Assembly (NCBI RefSeq): GCF_019457515.1
Contig: NZ_CP080421.1
Location: forward strand, 2,418,001 to 2,482,000
Source of the DNA: Shewanella mesophila
GTDB lineage: Bacteria > Pseudomonadota > Gammaproteobacteria > Enterobacterales > Shewanellaceae
Direction: 5' to 3'
Length of the DNA: 64,000 nucleotides
Notes under the pieces: model-generated
Database searches by the model: none
The model's input: only the letters and a program-made list of their open reading frames with translations
What the model was told of the DNA's origin: nothing
Part shown: positions 39,158 through 48,004 of the stretch, piece after piece
How positions within the stretch are numbered: the first letter of the stretch is position 1
How the letters are laid out: every line of letters begins with the position of its first letter
Position numbers and translations under genes: made by a program

Positions 39158-39619
39158 TTATTTATTGCCGCCACACTTACCTTCTTTGCCTTTCTTCATG
39201 TTTTCTTCACTTTTCCCCTTCTGTTCTTTCATCATGTGCGCGTCATTTTTAGCATCTTGGCTCTTCATCATCTTCTCGCCACACTTGCCCTCTTTCATGG
39301 CTTTCTTTTCTGCGCCGCATTTACCTTCACCGCACTTGCCTTCTTTCATAGCTTTCTTTGCTGAGCCACACTTACCTTCGCCACATTTACCCTCTTCCAT
39401 GGCTTTCTTTTCTGCGCCGCATTTCGCTTCTTTAGCGGCCTTTTTCATATTCTCGCCGCACTTGCCTTCACCGCACTTGCCTTCACCATCGACAATTTGA
39501 TAACCGGCCTGCATTTCGCTGTAACCAAATGGATTTGCTTGTGCTTCTACCGCGAACGTACTACCAACAAAGACGGTACCTAACGCAACAGCCACTGCAG
39601 TATTTTTTACTAATTTCAT
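39158..39619 (-). CDS. bufA: Cys-rich RiPP precursor, BufA1/HvfA-type bufferin
   Basis: 153 residues. Seen: a signal peptide (MKLVKNTAVAVALGTVFVGS TFAVEAQA, shown split), then NPFGYSEMQAGYQIV, the conserved leader-type segment. The repeat-rich core has nine cysteines (residues 49, 54, 67, 79, 84, 96, 101, 113, 149), eight in E-G-K-C-G and one in E-A-K-C-G. The rest is Lys/Met/Glu-rich (KKAMKEGKCG units, a Met/His patch near 118-130). In this family the EGKCG cysteines are reported to become copper-binding thiooxazole-type rings after action of the DUF692/DUF2063 pair, serving copper defence. First gene of bufABC. Confidence 0.85.
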   Translation of the reverse strand: MKLVKNTAVAVALGTVFVGSTFAVEAQANPFGYSEMQAGYQIVDGEGKCGEGKCGENMKKAAKEAKCGAEKKAMEEGKCGEGKCGSAKKAMKEGKCGEGKCGAEKKAMKEGKCGEKMMKSQDAKNDAHMMKEQKGKSEENMKKGKEGKCGGNK

Positions 39620-39974
39620 AATTGCTTCCTTTATTGATCAATTTGTATGCAACTGGTTACCAACATCCCATTGTTGCTGGCTCGGTTAATATGACCCGAC
39701 AGCGATCTATTTTATTTCAAAAAACTTATCAAGCATCACATTTATGATGCATATTCCATGATAGGGCAACCAAAATCCTCGCGATAGAAGCTCAGAAATT
39801 GATTTTTGCCCAAAGATGTTCGCTTTAATTTTGTATCTATAAATGCCATGGCGTAGAATTAGCGCCCTTTTAGCCTAATCTCGTTAATGACCAACAGATT
39901 TAGGCAAATTGATTGCAGGGATACTCAGCATCCCCCGACTTCATTTACGTTACAGCAAAGAGAGAATTAATTAG
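39620..39974. other. Divergent promoter region of bufABC and dusC
   Basis: No gene. It carries the palindromes GCATCA-N6-TGATGC (39733-39750) and ATTGATCAAT (near 39636-39646), either of which could be an operator for bufABC. On the minus strand TTGATA-N17-TAGATC is a possible but weak promoter. No copper- or ECF-sigma-type motif could be assigned with confidence. Confidence 0.35.
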
Positions 39975-40904
39975 ATGCGCGTAGTTTTGGCCCCAATGGA
40001 AGGTGTTGCAGACGCCCCAATGCGAGCGTTATTGACCAGTGTTGGTGGTTATGACCTAGTGGTAAGTGAATTTATACGTGTAGTCGATCAACTATTACCA
40101 GAGAAGGTATTCTTTCGTCTTTGTGCTGAATTAAAATATCAATGTAATACCGCTTCAGGTACCCCAGTTCGGCTACAACTACTGGGACAAGATCCTAATT
40201 GGATGGCAGAAAATGCGGTTAGGGCTATTGAGCTTGGTTCTCGCGGCGTAGACTTAAACTATGGTTGCCCCGCCCCAATGGTTAATCGCAGTAACGGCGG
40301 TGCGGCGCTATTAAAAGAGCCAGAAACCATCTACCGAGTGACCAAAGCCGTAAGAGAAGCCGTTCCAGCAAATAAACCCGTATCGGCTAAAATCCGTCTA
40401 GGATGGGATGATAAGAGTCGCTGCATTGAAATCGCTCAGGCGATTGAATCTGCCGGTGCCAGCGAATTAACCGTACATGCTCGAACCAAGGAAGAAGCCT
40501 ACCGTCCACCAGCACATTGGGAATACATTGCCAAAATCAAACAGGCAACTCAACTGCCTATTATTGCCAATGGCGAAATATGGAGTCGAGAAGACTACTT
40601 AAAATGTCAGCAAGCCAGTGGCTGTGATGACGTGATGTTGGGCCGAGGCGCACTTACCGTACCCAATCTTGCTTATGTCGTGAAAGGTCTGCAAGCCCCG
40701 ATGAGCTGGGCAGAAGTAAAAGCCTTATTGATCCAATATTCAGATTTTGAAATTGTCAGTGAAAAAGAGAAATACTATCCCGCGAGAATTAAACAATGGC
40801 TAAGATTTATCGCCCGTCACTACAGTGAAGGTGAGCAACTCTTTTCACAAGTGAGAGTGTTAAAAAACACCCAGCAGATCCTCTCTTTACTGAAAGATAG
40901 CTAA
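39975..40904 (+). CDS. dusC: tRNA-dihydrouridine(16) synthase
   Basis: FMN-dependent reduction of U16 in tRNA. 309 residues. Seen: an N-terminal LAPMEGVADAPMRAL (FMN/phosphate site), ELGSRGVDLNYGCPAP with the catalytic Cys, KIRLGWDD, ELTVHARTKEEAYRPPAHWE, and ANGEIWSREDY followed by MLGRGAL. The V-A-D start and YRPPAHW favour DusC over DusA/DusB. Monocistronic. Confidence 0.93.
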   Translation: MRVVLAPMEGVADAPMRALLTSVGGYDLVVSEFIRVVDQLLPEKVFFRLCAELKYQCNTASGTPVRLQLLGQDPNWMAENAVRAIELGSRGVDLNYGCPAPMVNRSNGGAALLKEPETIYRVTKAVREAVPANKPVSAKIRLGWDDKSRCIEIAQAIESAGASELTVHARTKEEAYRPPAHWEYIAKIKQATQLPIIANGEIWSREDYLKCQQASGCDDVMLGRGALTVPNLAYVVKGLQAPMSWAEVKALLIQYSDFEIVSEKEKYYPARIKQWLRFIARHYSEGEQLFSQVRVLKNTQQILSLLKDS

Positions 40905-41058
40905 GTACCGCGACGATTCAAAAGTGCCATAGTCAATAAATTCGCTCATGAAAATGATCAAATTTCGCAAAATATCACTCAGTTTTGATCTTCGTCATAG
41001 CCAAGTTAACAAAGCGGTTTAGACTGAATATCTAATAAAGTTAACTAGGCGATGATTT

Positions 41059-41415
41059 GTGAGCGGATCCCACATCAGACATGTACTGTCAGAGCTTGAA
41101 GCTAATCTCAGGAAAGAGTTAGGTCACCTGCTAGCGCTACATCAACTATCGATTGACCACCAAACGCTTTCGCTATCGATACTCATCGATCAAATGACCG
41201 CGGCTAAGCTCTGCGACGAACCACTATTTCTTCAATTAACCCAACTTGATGCAGCAATTTGCCAGCTCGATATTGGGCTGTATGGTTTATGTGCCGATTG
41301 TGAAGCTGAAATTGAACCTAATAGATTAAACGAGAATCCTTTGGAGCAAAGGTGCGCGCAATGTGCTGCTGACTATGTTCACGAACATAGACACGAATTG
41401 CGCTTAAGTCATTAG
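41059..41415 (+). CDS. DksA/TraR-type C4 zinc-finger protein
   Basis: 118 residues, GTG start (no in-frame ATG nearby). Seen: a helical N-terminal half, then GLYGLCADCEAEIEPNRLNE and RCAQCA, the four-Cys zinc finger of the DksA/TraR family. DksA proper is ~150 residues with Asp-Ala-Asp at the coiled-coil tip; that tip is not evident here, so an RNA-polymerase secondary-channel role is possible but unproven. Single gene between dusC and a bidirectional terminator. Confidence 0.75.
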   Translation: MSGSHIRHVLSELEANLRKELGHLLALHQLSIDHQTLSLSILIDQMTAAKLCDEPLFLQLTQLDAAICQLDIGLYGLCADCEAEIEPNRLNENPLEQRCAQCAADYVHEHRHELRLSH

Positions 41416-41480
41416 CGTCAACTCCTAATTATACTTAGCGGTAAAAGAACTTGGCCACTAAAAGCATTAATTTGGAGATT

Positions 41481-41508
41481 AAAAAAGGTCGCCTAAGCGA
41501 CCTTTTTT
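41481..41508. terminator. Bidirectional terminator between the DksA-like gene and rluB
   Basis: AAAAAAGGTCGC-CTAA-GCGACCTTTTTT, symmetrical, 20 bases from the rluB stop. Confidence 0.9.
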
Positions 41509-41527
41509 ATTCGGTAAAATAACGACA

Positions 41528-42394
41528 CTAAGTGCGTTGACGAGGTGTCTTACCCGATGTCGTTTTATGCTTACGAACAGCACGACGAATCTTGGCACTC
41601 TTAACCTTAGAACGGGCGACACTGTGTTTGTCTAATCCCATTAAGGTACGGTTCTCTTCTTCGAGGCCTGCCATTTTTCTGAGGTAGTTAACCTCTTCAA
41701 TGGGTAATTCAACCCAGCCGCCACGAGGAAGCGTTTTAGGCAGTTCAATCATGCCATAACGAATACGGATCAAGCGACTAACTTGCACCTCTTGAGATTC
41801 CCATAAACGACGCACTTCACGATTGCGACCTTCAGCAAGTGATACATGCCACCACTTGTTCATGCCTTCACCACCAGCAGGTTTGACCTTGTCAAAATGC
41901 GCTGGACCGTCTTCTAACGTAACCCCATTACGAAGACGCTGGATACAAGCATCGGTGACTTCGCCAAAAGTACGTACCGCATATTCACGCTCGACCTCAT
42001 GAGAAGGATGCATTAGTCGATTAGCCAATTCACCGTCAGAGGTGAACAGCAATAATCCTGACGTATTGATATCTAATCGCCCCACGGCAACCCAGCGAGA
42101 ATCTCGCGTACGCGGTAAACGATCAAATACAGTAGGACGCCCTTCAGGATCTTTACGACTGCAAATTTCACCTTCAGGTTTATGATAAGCAATCACTCGA
42201 CACACTAAATCTTCTTCAGACTTAACCGATACTGCTCTGCCATCGATACGAATTTTTGCATCTGCTTCAATTCTATCGCCAAGCTTAGCAATTTCACCGT
42301 CAATACTAACTCGGCCTGCAGCAATCCATGCCTCCATCTCACGACGGGAGCCATGGCCTGCACGGGCCAAGACTTTCTGCAATTTTTCACTCAT
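41528..42394 (-). CDS. rluB: 23S rRNA pseudouridine(2605) synthase
   Basis: 288 residues. Seen: an N-terminal S4 RNA-binding domain ([22 protein letters not shown]), the RsuA/RluB catalytic motif [23 protein letters not shown] with the active Asp, and [15 protein letters not shown] basic C-terminal tail ([15 protein letters not shown]...) is typical of RluB. Its start overlaps the scpB end by 8 bases, so it is cotranscribed with scpAB, an arrangement common in gammaproteobacteria. Confidence 0.94.
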   Translation of the reverse strand: MSEKLQKVLARAGHGSRREMEAWIAAGRVSIDGEIAKLGDRIEADAKIRIDGRAVSVKSEEDLVCRVIAYHKPEGEICSRKDPEGRPTVFDRLPRTRDSRWVAVGRLDINTSGLLLFTSDGELANRLMHPSHEVEREYAVRTFGEVTDACIQRLRNGVTLEDGPAHFDKVKPAGGEGMNKWWHVSLAEGRNREVRRLWESQEVQVSRLIRIRYGMIELPKTLPRGGWVELPIEEVNYLRKMAGLEEENRTLMGLDKHSVARSKVKSAKIRRAVRKHKTTSGKTPRQRT

Positions 42395-43025
42395 TAGTTG
42401 ACTCTTCTGTAGTTTCGGGCACGTCCTCTGGATCGTCAGGGTTCACATCTGAACTCTTTACGCCAGAAAACAGTACCGCTAATGACTCAGCATCGGATAA
42501 AGCAGGAAGATCCGCTATCGTATCTAAGCCAAAATAGGCTAAAAATTCATTTGTAGTCGCATACAGAGCAGGCCGTCCCGGCACCTCTTTATGGCCTACA
42601 ATTTTTATCCAATCTCTATCGGATAAACTCTTAATGATGTGACTACCAATCGCCACACCACGAACAAACTCTATATCTCCCCGCGTCACGGGTTGACGAT
42701 AGGCAATTACCGCTAATGTCTCCAGTGTCGCTCTGGAATATCTTGGTGCCTTTTCTTGCCAAAGGTTTTGTAAATAGGGGCTTAAGGTTTCAATCGACTG
42801 AAAGCGATAACCACCAGCCACCTTAACTAACTCGACCCCTCTACCTTGATAATCTTGCTGCAACTCTTCTAGTGCAACCTTAATTCTTACCCGAGACACG
42901 TTAAAGTCCGCTAACACAGTTTCACTCAACTGTTTTATGGAGACCGTTTTCGCCATCACGAATAAGCTAGCTTCAATTAGCTGCTTAAGTTGCTCAGGAT
43001 TAATTTGCAGTTTATTTTTCGACAA
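42387..43025 (-). CDS. scpB: Condensin accessory protein ScpB
   Basis: 212 residues. Winged-helix protein that with ScpA forms the kleisin complex of SMC. Seen: [52 protein letters not shown] (the family signature), and an acidic C-terminal tail rich in Asp/Glu. The start is TTG, lying right after the scpA stop (TGATTG), with AGGG upstream; no ATG is available. Presence of scpAB implies an SMC- or MukB-type partner elsewhere. Confidence 0.93.
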   Translation of the reverse strand: MSKNKLQINPEQLKQLIEASLFVMAKTVSIKQLSETVLADFNVSRVRIKVALEELQQDYQGRGVELVKVAGGYRFQSIETLSPYLQNLWQEKAPRYSRATLETLAVIAYRQPVTRGDIEFVRGVAIGSHIIKSLSDRDWIKIVGHKEVPGRPALYATTNEFLAYFGLDTIADLPALSDAESLAVLFSGVKSSDVNPDDPEDVPETTEESTNE

Positions 43026-43814
43026 TCAGTAAGCCCTAACATGAATGGTCGACAGCGGCTCAGCCTGGATCAGATCAACCAATAACTCTTTCACCAACTC
43101 CATTAACGCCAAAAAGCTGACCACGACACCAGCTCTTCCTTCGCTCACATCGAAAAGCTGTTCAAAAGGCACATAAGACTTACCTTCTAGCATAGCCAAA
43201 ATTTGTATCATACGTTCGCGTGTCGATAACGTTTCACGTTTCACATGATGATGTTCTGTTGCCTCGACTCGCTTTAATACCGCAGCAAATGCCCCTGCTA
43301 ACTCAAATAAAGAGACGCTTGGAGGAACAATGATTGGCTTAATATCGGCAGCAGGCATTGCCTTTGCTTGGAAAATATCTCTTTCTAAACGCGGCAGTTC
43401 ATCAAGACGTTGCTGCGCCTCTTTAATCGCTTCATAGGCTTTTAGTTGCCTAATTAATTGAGCTCGAGGATCATCTTCCTCATCCTCTTCGGTTGCTGGC
43501 TTAGGTAACAAGAGTCTTGACTTAATCTCGGCTAATGTTGCTGCCATCACCAAATAATCTGCCGCCAACTCAACCCGCGCTCCCTGTAGGAGCTCAATAT
43601 AAACAAGATATTGATCCGTTACCGGGGAGATGGCTAGCTCGACAACATCAAGCTTTTGCTTGCGAATAAGATAAAGCAGTAGATCGAGCGGACCTTCAAA
43701 GGACTCAAGAAATACTTCGAGCGCTTCAGGAGGAATAAAAAGATCGGCGGGTAACTGCTTTACCACTTCACCTCGAACTACGGCTAAAGGTAAACTTTGT
43801 TGCGTACCCTGCAT
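43026..43814 (-). CDS. scpA: Segregation and condensation protein A (kleisin)
   Basis: 262 residues from the ATG at 43814 (GGGAG 6 bases upstream); the frame is open to a TTG at 43826. Seen: the N-terminal kleisin signature VFLESFEGPLDLLLYLIRKQ KLDV (shown split), YLVMAATLAEIKSRLLLPKP, an acidic linker, and a C-terminal winged helix. Start of scpA-scpB-rluB. Confidence 0.93.
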   Translation of the reverse strand: MQGTQQSLPLAVVRGEVVKQLPADLFIPPEALEVFLESFEGPLDLLLYLIRKQKLDVVELAISPVTDQYLVYIELLQGARVELAADYLVMAATLAEIKSRLLLPKPATEEDEEDDPRAQLIRQLKAYEAIKEAQQRLDELPRLERDIFQAKAMPAADIKPIIVPPSVSLFELAGAFAAVLKRVEATEHHHVKRETLSTRERMIQILAMLEGKSYVPFEQLFDVSEGRAGVVVSFLALMELVKELLVDLIQAEPLSTIHVRAY

Positions 43815-43933
43815 CCGCTCTCCCAATATCCCTTATTTTTCAAAAGGAAATCGCTACAATCAACCTAGAATCACTAGGCTACTTTGCGCCAAACGCGCGA
43901 TTATACCTGCTAAACCAAGCAATAGACAGAGCT

Positions 43934-44554
43934 TTACACAAACTGACTCACGTCCCCTGCACCTTCACGTAAGATATCGATGTCACCTTCAGACAGATCG
44001 ATAACGGTAGTGGGTTTTTGGCCTAAATACCCGCCATGAATAATCACATCCACTTGATGTTCTAAAATGTCACGAATATGCTCAGGATCTGACTCGGTAA
44101 ACTCTTCACCAGGCATAATCAAACTGGTTGACATTAGTGGTGCATCGAGGGCCTCGAGCAATGCCAATGCAATAATATTATCTGGCACGCGAATACCTAT
44201 GGTTTTCTTCTTCGGGTTTTGCAGGCGCTTTGGCACCTCTTTACTCGCCTTAAAGATGAAGGTAAATGGCCCAGGCGTATTATGCTTAAGCACCCGATAG
44301 GCTTGGTTATCGACCCTAGCATAGGTCGCCAACTCAGACTGGTCGCGAACCATCAAGGAGAAATTATGGTCATTATCTATCTGGCGAATGCGAGCGATAC
44401 GTGTCATTGCATCTTTTTCACCGAGCAAACAACCTAGTGCATAACCAGAATCGGTGGGATAAACCACAACGCCGCCCTGCTTGATCACATTGACCGCTTG
44501 ATTAATCAAACGGGTTTGAGGATTTTCCTCATGTACATAAAAAAACTGACTCAT
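43934..44554 (-). CDS. yciO: YciO-type Sua5/YrdC-family protein
   Basis: 206 residues from the ATG at 44554 (MSQFFYVHEENPQ, matching E. coli YciO); the frame is open further upstream. Seen: the YrdC fold with GGVVVYPTDSGYALGC, KKKTIGIRVPDN and STSLIMPGEEFTESDP. Related to threonylcarbamoyl-AMP synthases (TsaC), but YciO proteins have weak or no such activity in vivo, so the role is open. Its ATG overlaps the rnm stop (ATGA). Confidence 0.92.
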   Translation of the reverse strand: MSQFFYVHEENPQTRLINQAVNVIKQGGVVVYPTDSGYALGCLLGEKDAMTRIARIRQIDNDHNFSLMVRDQSELATYARVDNQAYRVLKHNTPGPFTFIFKASKEVPKRLQNPKKKTIGIRVPDNIIALALLEALDAPLMSTSLIMPGEEFTESDPEHIRDILEHQVDVIIHGGYLGQKPTTVIDLSEGDIDILREGAGDVSQFV

Positions 44555-45411
44555 GGTGTTTCCGTCCACTTTTCCATTTGCCAAACCCAGTCAACACCTT
44601 GGGGTTGGAACATATTTTTACCTAATTCAATCCAGCCACTTGGAAAGTGAAAATCACTGCCAAGGGATGCACATAGCTGATTGAGTTTACTGAGCGCTAT
44701 TAAATTATTACGATCATCGACAGTTTGCTGCCCGAGTACCACTTCGATGGCATCACCACCCGCCTCTTTAAACTCTCGCACTAGGCGCTTCAACCACTTA
44801 GCCGACAACTTGTAACCACTAGGATGGGCTAATACGGCAATGCCGTTCGCTTGATGAATGATCTCGATTGCACTCGCCATATCGGACCAATTGTTGGGTA
44901 CATAACCCGTTTTTCCGCGCGCTAGATATTTCTTAAACACCGCAGCGGCGTTTACCGCATAACCATTATCGGCTAACCAGCGAGCATAATGACCGCGACT
45001 GAGCGCCGCGCCATCGGCTAACGCCTTAGCCCCCTCATACGCACCAGCAATACCCGCCTTCTCTAAGCGTAGCCCTATCTCCATGGCCCTTGCTTCTCGC
45101 AACGTTCGCTGCTGACAAAGAAACTCATTAAGAACGGTATTTGAACGTTCAATATTTAAAGCAACGATATGAATATCAAAATTATTCCAACGAGTTGATA
45201 TTTCAGTACCGTTAATTAGACGCAGAGGTTGAGGCTGAGCATTATTAAATTGGTGCGCCTCCTCTAATCCTTCGAGCGTGTCGTGATCGGTAATAGCCAA
45301 CATCTGCACACCCTTTTCGAGTGCTCGGGCAACTAACTCCGAAGGCGTTAACTGGCCATCGGATGCCGTTGTGTGGCTGTGAAGATCGATTAAAAGCGTT
45401 TCATCTGTCAT
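44551..45411 (-). CDS. rnm: PHP-domain 5'-3' exoribonuclease Rnm (YciV, RNase AM)
   Basis: 286 residues. Seen: PHP metal motifs LIDLHSHTTASDG (residues 7-19), AITDHDTLEG, ALSRGHYARWL, VLAHPSGYK and SDFHFP. In E. coli the protein trims 5' ends of rRNAs. It is divergent from trpLEGDCFBA and overlaps yciO by 4 bases, the same neighbourhood as in E. coli. Confidence 0.92.
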   Translation of the reverse strand: MTDETLLIDLHSHTTASDGQLTPSELVARALEKGVQMLAITDHDTLEGLEEAHQFNNAQPQPLRLINGTEISTRWNNFDIHIVALNIERSNTVLNEFLCQQRTLREARAMEIGLRLEKAGIAGAYEGAKALADGAALSRGHYARWLADNGYAVNAAAVFKKYLARGKTGYVPNNWSDMASAIEIIHQANGIAVLAHPSGYKLSAKWLKRLVREFKEAGGDAIEVVLGQQTVDDRNNLIALSKLNQLCASLGSDFHFPSGWIELGKNMFQPQGVDWVWQMEKWTETP

Positions 45412-45527
45412 CTGGTTATTCTACTAGAGTTTGTTATTGGAAACATCTAATTGGGTTAAATAGTGCTATAAACTCGTTATAGGCAGGACGGTTAGATAAA
45501 ATAAATCTCAAATAGAAAAATATTCAA

Positions 45528-45557
45528 TTGACATAGAGCCCAATCGAATGCTTTTAT
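45528..45557 (+). promoter_or_regulatory. Probable trp promoter
   Basis: Consensus -35 TTGACA, an 18-base spacer, then -10-like TTTTAT, about 52 bases before the trpL start. No convincing TrpR operator palindrome was found over it. Confidence 0.5.
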
Positions 45558-45608
45558 AGAGCCACTAACAGATTCCAACTTTTACATGACAAGTAGAGAA
45601 ACAATTCA

Positions 45609-45659
45609 ATGACACAGCAGTTCAACAACATCAATTGGTGGTGGCACTTCCCAAATTAG
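45609..45659 (+). CDS. trpL: trp operon leader peptide with three consecutive Trp codons
   Basis: 16 codons: MTQQFNNINWWWHFPN, then TAG. TGG TGG TGG at 45636-45644 sense charged tRNA-Trp. It lies between the trp promoter and a strong terminator at 45707-45735, the arrangement of translation-controlled attenuation. A GCGGG just past the leader (about 45659-45663) is complementary to the CCCGC of the terminator stem, so an antiterminator can form. Confidence 0.9.
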   Translation: MTQQFNNINWWWHFPN

Positions 45660-45706
45660 CGGGTGGTGTGAAACTCTGTGCTCATTTAAAAGAGACAAGA
45701 TTTGAC

Positions 45707-45735
45707 AAAAAGCCCGCATCCGATGCGGGCTTTTT
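45707..45735 (+). terminator. trp attenuator terminator
   Basis: GCCCGCAT-CCG-ATGCGGGC followed by TTTTT, 48 bases after trpL and about 100 before trpE. Confidence 0.9.
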
Positions 45736-45839
45736 GCATTTAATAATTTAATTTCATTGAAATAATTGGGTTCTTGAATCCTTAGCTAAATAATCTCTAA
45801 TGATAGAAACGGTCCCAGAGATAACTCGGAGTAATGAAT

Positions 45840-47393
45840 ATGGCGTATGACACTCTGGCAAGAGTCAGCACAGTGAAGGAGCGGATCACCTACCATGATG
45901 ACCCCCTTAGTTTATATCAACACCTGACTCAAAATGCGCCGCACACTATGCTGCTAGAATCGGCAGAGATAGACAGCAAAGATCACCTAAAAAGCATAGT
46001 AATGACCCACGCGGCAATGATGATCCGCTGTGAAGGATACAGCCTGACGTTTACCGCATTAAATGCCAATGGACAGTCGCTACTATTACCTATCAAGGCC
46101 CATTTTAAGCTTGATAATGCCATCTTATCTAACGATACCCTGACATTACGCCTAACCAAAAATCCTGAGTTACTCGATGAAGATGCAAGACTAAAATCGA
46201 CATCACCACTAGATGGCCTTAGAACCTTAATTCAGCATATCGATACTGGTAGCAACAGCGCATTTGAATCACTGTTTTTAGGTGGCGTGCTTGCCTACGA
46301 CCTAATTGACACCGTTGAACCATTACCCCAAGTGCCAGATAGTGATAATAGCTGCCCAGATTATCTGTTCTATCTAGCCGAAACCCTGATTTTGGTCGAC
46401 CATCAACAGCAACAAGCCGATATCATCACTCACAATTTTTGCGACCAATTAGCCGTATCAGAGACGCTGTCGACGCGAATGAGTGAACTGAAACAAGCCT
46501 GCCAACAGTTACACCCTATTGAAGCATTAACGCCTATCGATGCTGACCCCCAAGTCAATATCAGTGACGATGCGTTTAAATCGATTGTAAATGATCTTAA
46601 GTGCCATATCGTTGCCGGTGATATTTTTCAGGTGGTGCCTTCTCGCAGCTTTAGCTTGCCTTGCCCTAACACGCTAGGCGCCTATCGCGCGCTACGTTTG
46701 ACTAATCCTAGCCCCTATATGTTCTATTTTAGAGGTGATGACTTTACCCTGTTTGGCGCATCGCCAGAGAGCGCGCTTAAATATGAGGCCTCAACCAATC
46801 AAGTGGAGATCTATCCCATTGCGGGTACCCGCAAACGCGGCAAAACCAATGATGGTCAGATAGATTTTGATCTCGACAGCCGCATTGAGCTAGAGCTTAG
46901 GCTAGACAAGAAAGAGCTTTCGGAGCACCTGATGCTCGTCGATCTCGCTCGCAACGATGTCGCCCGCATAAGCCAAAGTGGTAGCCGCAAAGTGCCAGAG
47001 TTACTTAAAGTCGATCGCTACTCCCATGTAATGCATCTAGTTAGCCGAGTCACGGGGCAGTTACGTGAAGATTTAGATGCGCTCCACGCTTATCAAGCTT
47101 GCATGAATATGGGCACCTTAACAGGCGCACCTAAAGTTAGCGCGGCACAACTTATCCGCGGCGCAGAGAAAGCCAGGCGAGGCAGCTACGGCGGCGCAGT
47201 GGGTTATGTTAATGGCCTAGGCGATATGGATACCTGTATTGTGATCCGCTCTGCATTTGTCAAAAATGGGGTTGCCCATATTCAAGCTGGCGCTGGGGTG
47301 GTGTATGACTCAGATCCTCAAGCCGAAGCCGATGAAACGCGTCAAAAAGCCCAAGCCGTTATTTCAGCCATCAAGATGGGAGGTGGGCTATGA
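45840..47393 (+). CDS. trpE: Anthranilate synthase component I
   Basis: Chorismate + NH3 to anthranilate, working with TrpG. 517 residues from the ATG at 45840, where GGAG lies 8 bases upstream; an ATG at 45834 is in frame but only 2 bases from it. Seen: an N-terminal LLESAEIDSKDHLKS, of the Trp feedback-binding region, and the C-terminal chorismate-binding domain with IVAGDIFQVVPSRSF, PSPYMFYF, YPIAGTRKRGK, DLARNDVARIS and GTLTGAPKVSA. Its stop overlaps trpG (ATGA). Confidence 0.97.
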   Translation: MAYDTLARVSTVKERITYHDDPLSLYQHLTQNAPHTMLLESAEIDSKDHLKSIVMTHAAMMIRCEGYSLTFTALNANGQSLLLPIKAHFKLDNAILSNDTLTLRLTKNPELLDEDARLKSTSPLDGLRTLIQHIDTGSNSAFESLFLGGVLAYDLIDTVEPLPQVPDSDNSCPDYLFYLAETLILVDHQQQQADIITHNFCDQLAVSETLSTRMSELKQACQQLHPIEALTPIDADPQVNISDDAFKSIVNDLKCHIVAGDIFQVVPSRSFSLPCPNTLGAYRALRLTNPSPYMFYFRGDDFTLFGASPESALKYEASTNQVEIYPIAGTRKRGKTNDGQIDFDLDSRIELELRLDKKELSEHLMLVDLARNDVARISQSGSRKVPELLKVDRYSHVMHLVSRVTGQLREDLDALHAYQACMNMGTLTGAPKVSAAQLIRGAEKARRGSYGGAVGYVNGLGDMDTCIVIRSAFVKNGVAHIQAGAGVVYDSDPQAEADETRQKAQAVISAIKMGGGL

Positions 47394-48004
47394 AACTCTA
47401 CCTATTAGATAACTTTGATTCTTTTACCTACAACCTCGTCGATCAATTTAGAAGCCTTGGCTATGAAGTCGTGATCTACCGTAACGACTTAAGCGCTAGC
47501 TTTATTGCAGACAAATTGCTTAGCGAAACTGAAAAATCGGCGTTAGTGCTATCACCCGGACCTGGCGCTCCCCATGAAGCAGGCTGTTTAATGGCGCTTA
47601 TTGCACTCGTTGCCGGCAAAGTTCCCATGCTGGGGATCTGCTTAGGTCATCAGGCCATGGTCGAGCATTTTGGTGGCAAAGTTGAGCGCGCGAACCAAGT
47701 GGTACACGGTAAAGCCAGCCCGACAGTACATAATGGTCAAGGCATTTTTACTCATCTCCCTTCCCCTTTACCTGTTGCCCGTTACCACAGCCTGGTGGCC
47801 ACCAAAGTACCAGAGTGCTTAGCGGTCATAGCGACGACCGATGAGATGCCGATGGCGATTTCCCATAAAAATTATAAAGCCATAGGCTTTCAGTTCCATC
47901 CTGAATCAATTCTGACCACATTAGGTAGTCAACTATTAACCCAAACTCTGACCTATTTAACCAGCGAAGAACCACTCTTGACCACCCATGAAGGAGCACT
48001 GTAA
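47390..48004 (+). CDS. trpG: Anthranilate synthase component II (glutamine amidotransferase)
   Basis: 204 residues; supplies ammonia from glutamine to TrpE. Seen: LLDNFDSFTYNLVDQF at the start, LSPGPGAP, the nucleophile Cys in GICLGHQAMVEHFGG, and the His-Glu pair in GFQFHPESILT. It is a separate gene, not fused to trpD as in E. coli. Overlaps trpE by 4 bases; trpD follows at once. Confidence 0.97.
   Translation: MKLYLLDNFDSFTYNLVDQFRSLGYEVVIYRNDLSASFIADKLLSETEKSALVLSPGPGAPHEAGCLMALIALVAGKVPMLGICLGHQAMVEHFGGKVERANQVVHGKASPTVHNGQGIFTHLPSPLPVARYHSLVATKVPECLAVIATTDEMPMAISHKNYKAIGFQFHPESILTTLGSQLLTQTLTYLTSEEPLLTTHEGAL

Noticed and set aside
39270..39480. Short regular repeats as a possible CRISPR array
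   Set aside because: The repeats are in-frame codons for E-G-K-C-G units with no unique spacers; they belong to the precursor gene.
39165..39500. 111-codon frame antisense to the RiPP precursor
   Set aside because: Its regular Pro/His/Phe repeats simply mirror the GKCG codon repeats of bufA on the other strand.
45420..45445. CTAG-containing stretch as a TrpR operator near the trp promoter
   Set aside because: Only one weak half-site and more than 80 bases upstream of the -35; not enough to call an operator.
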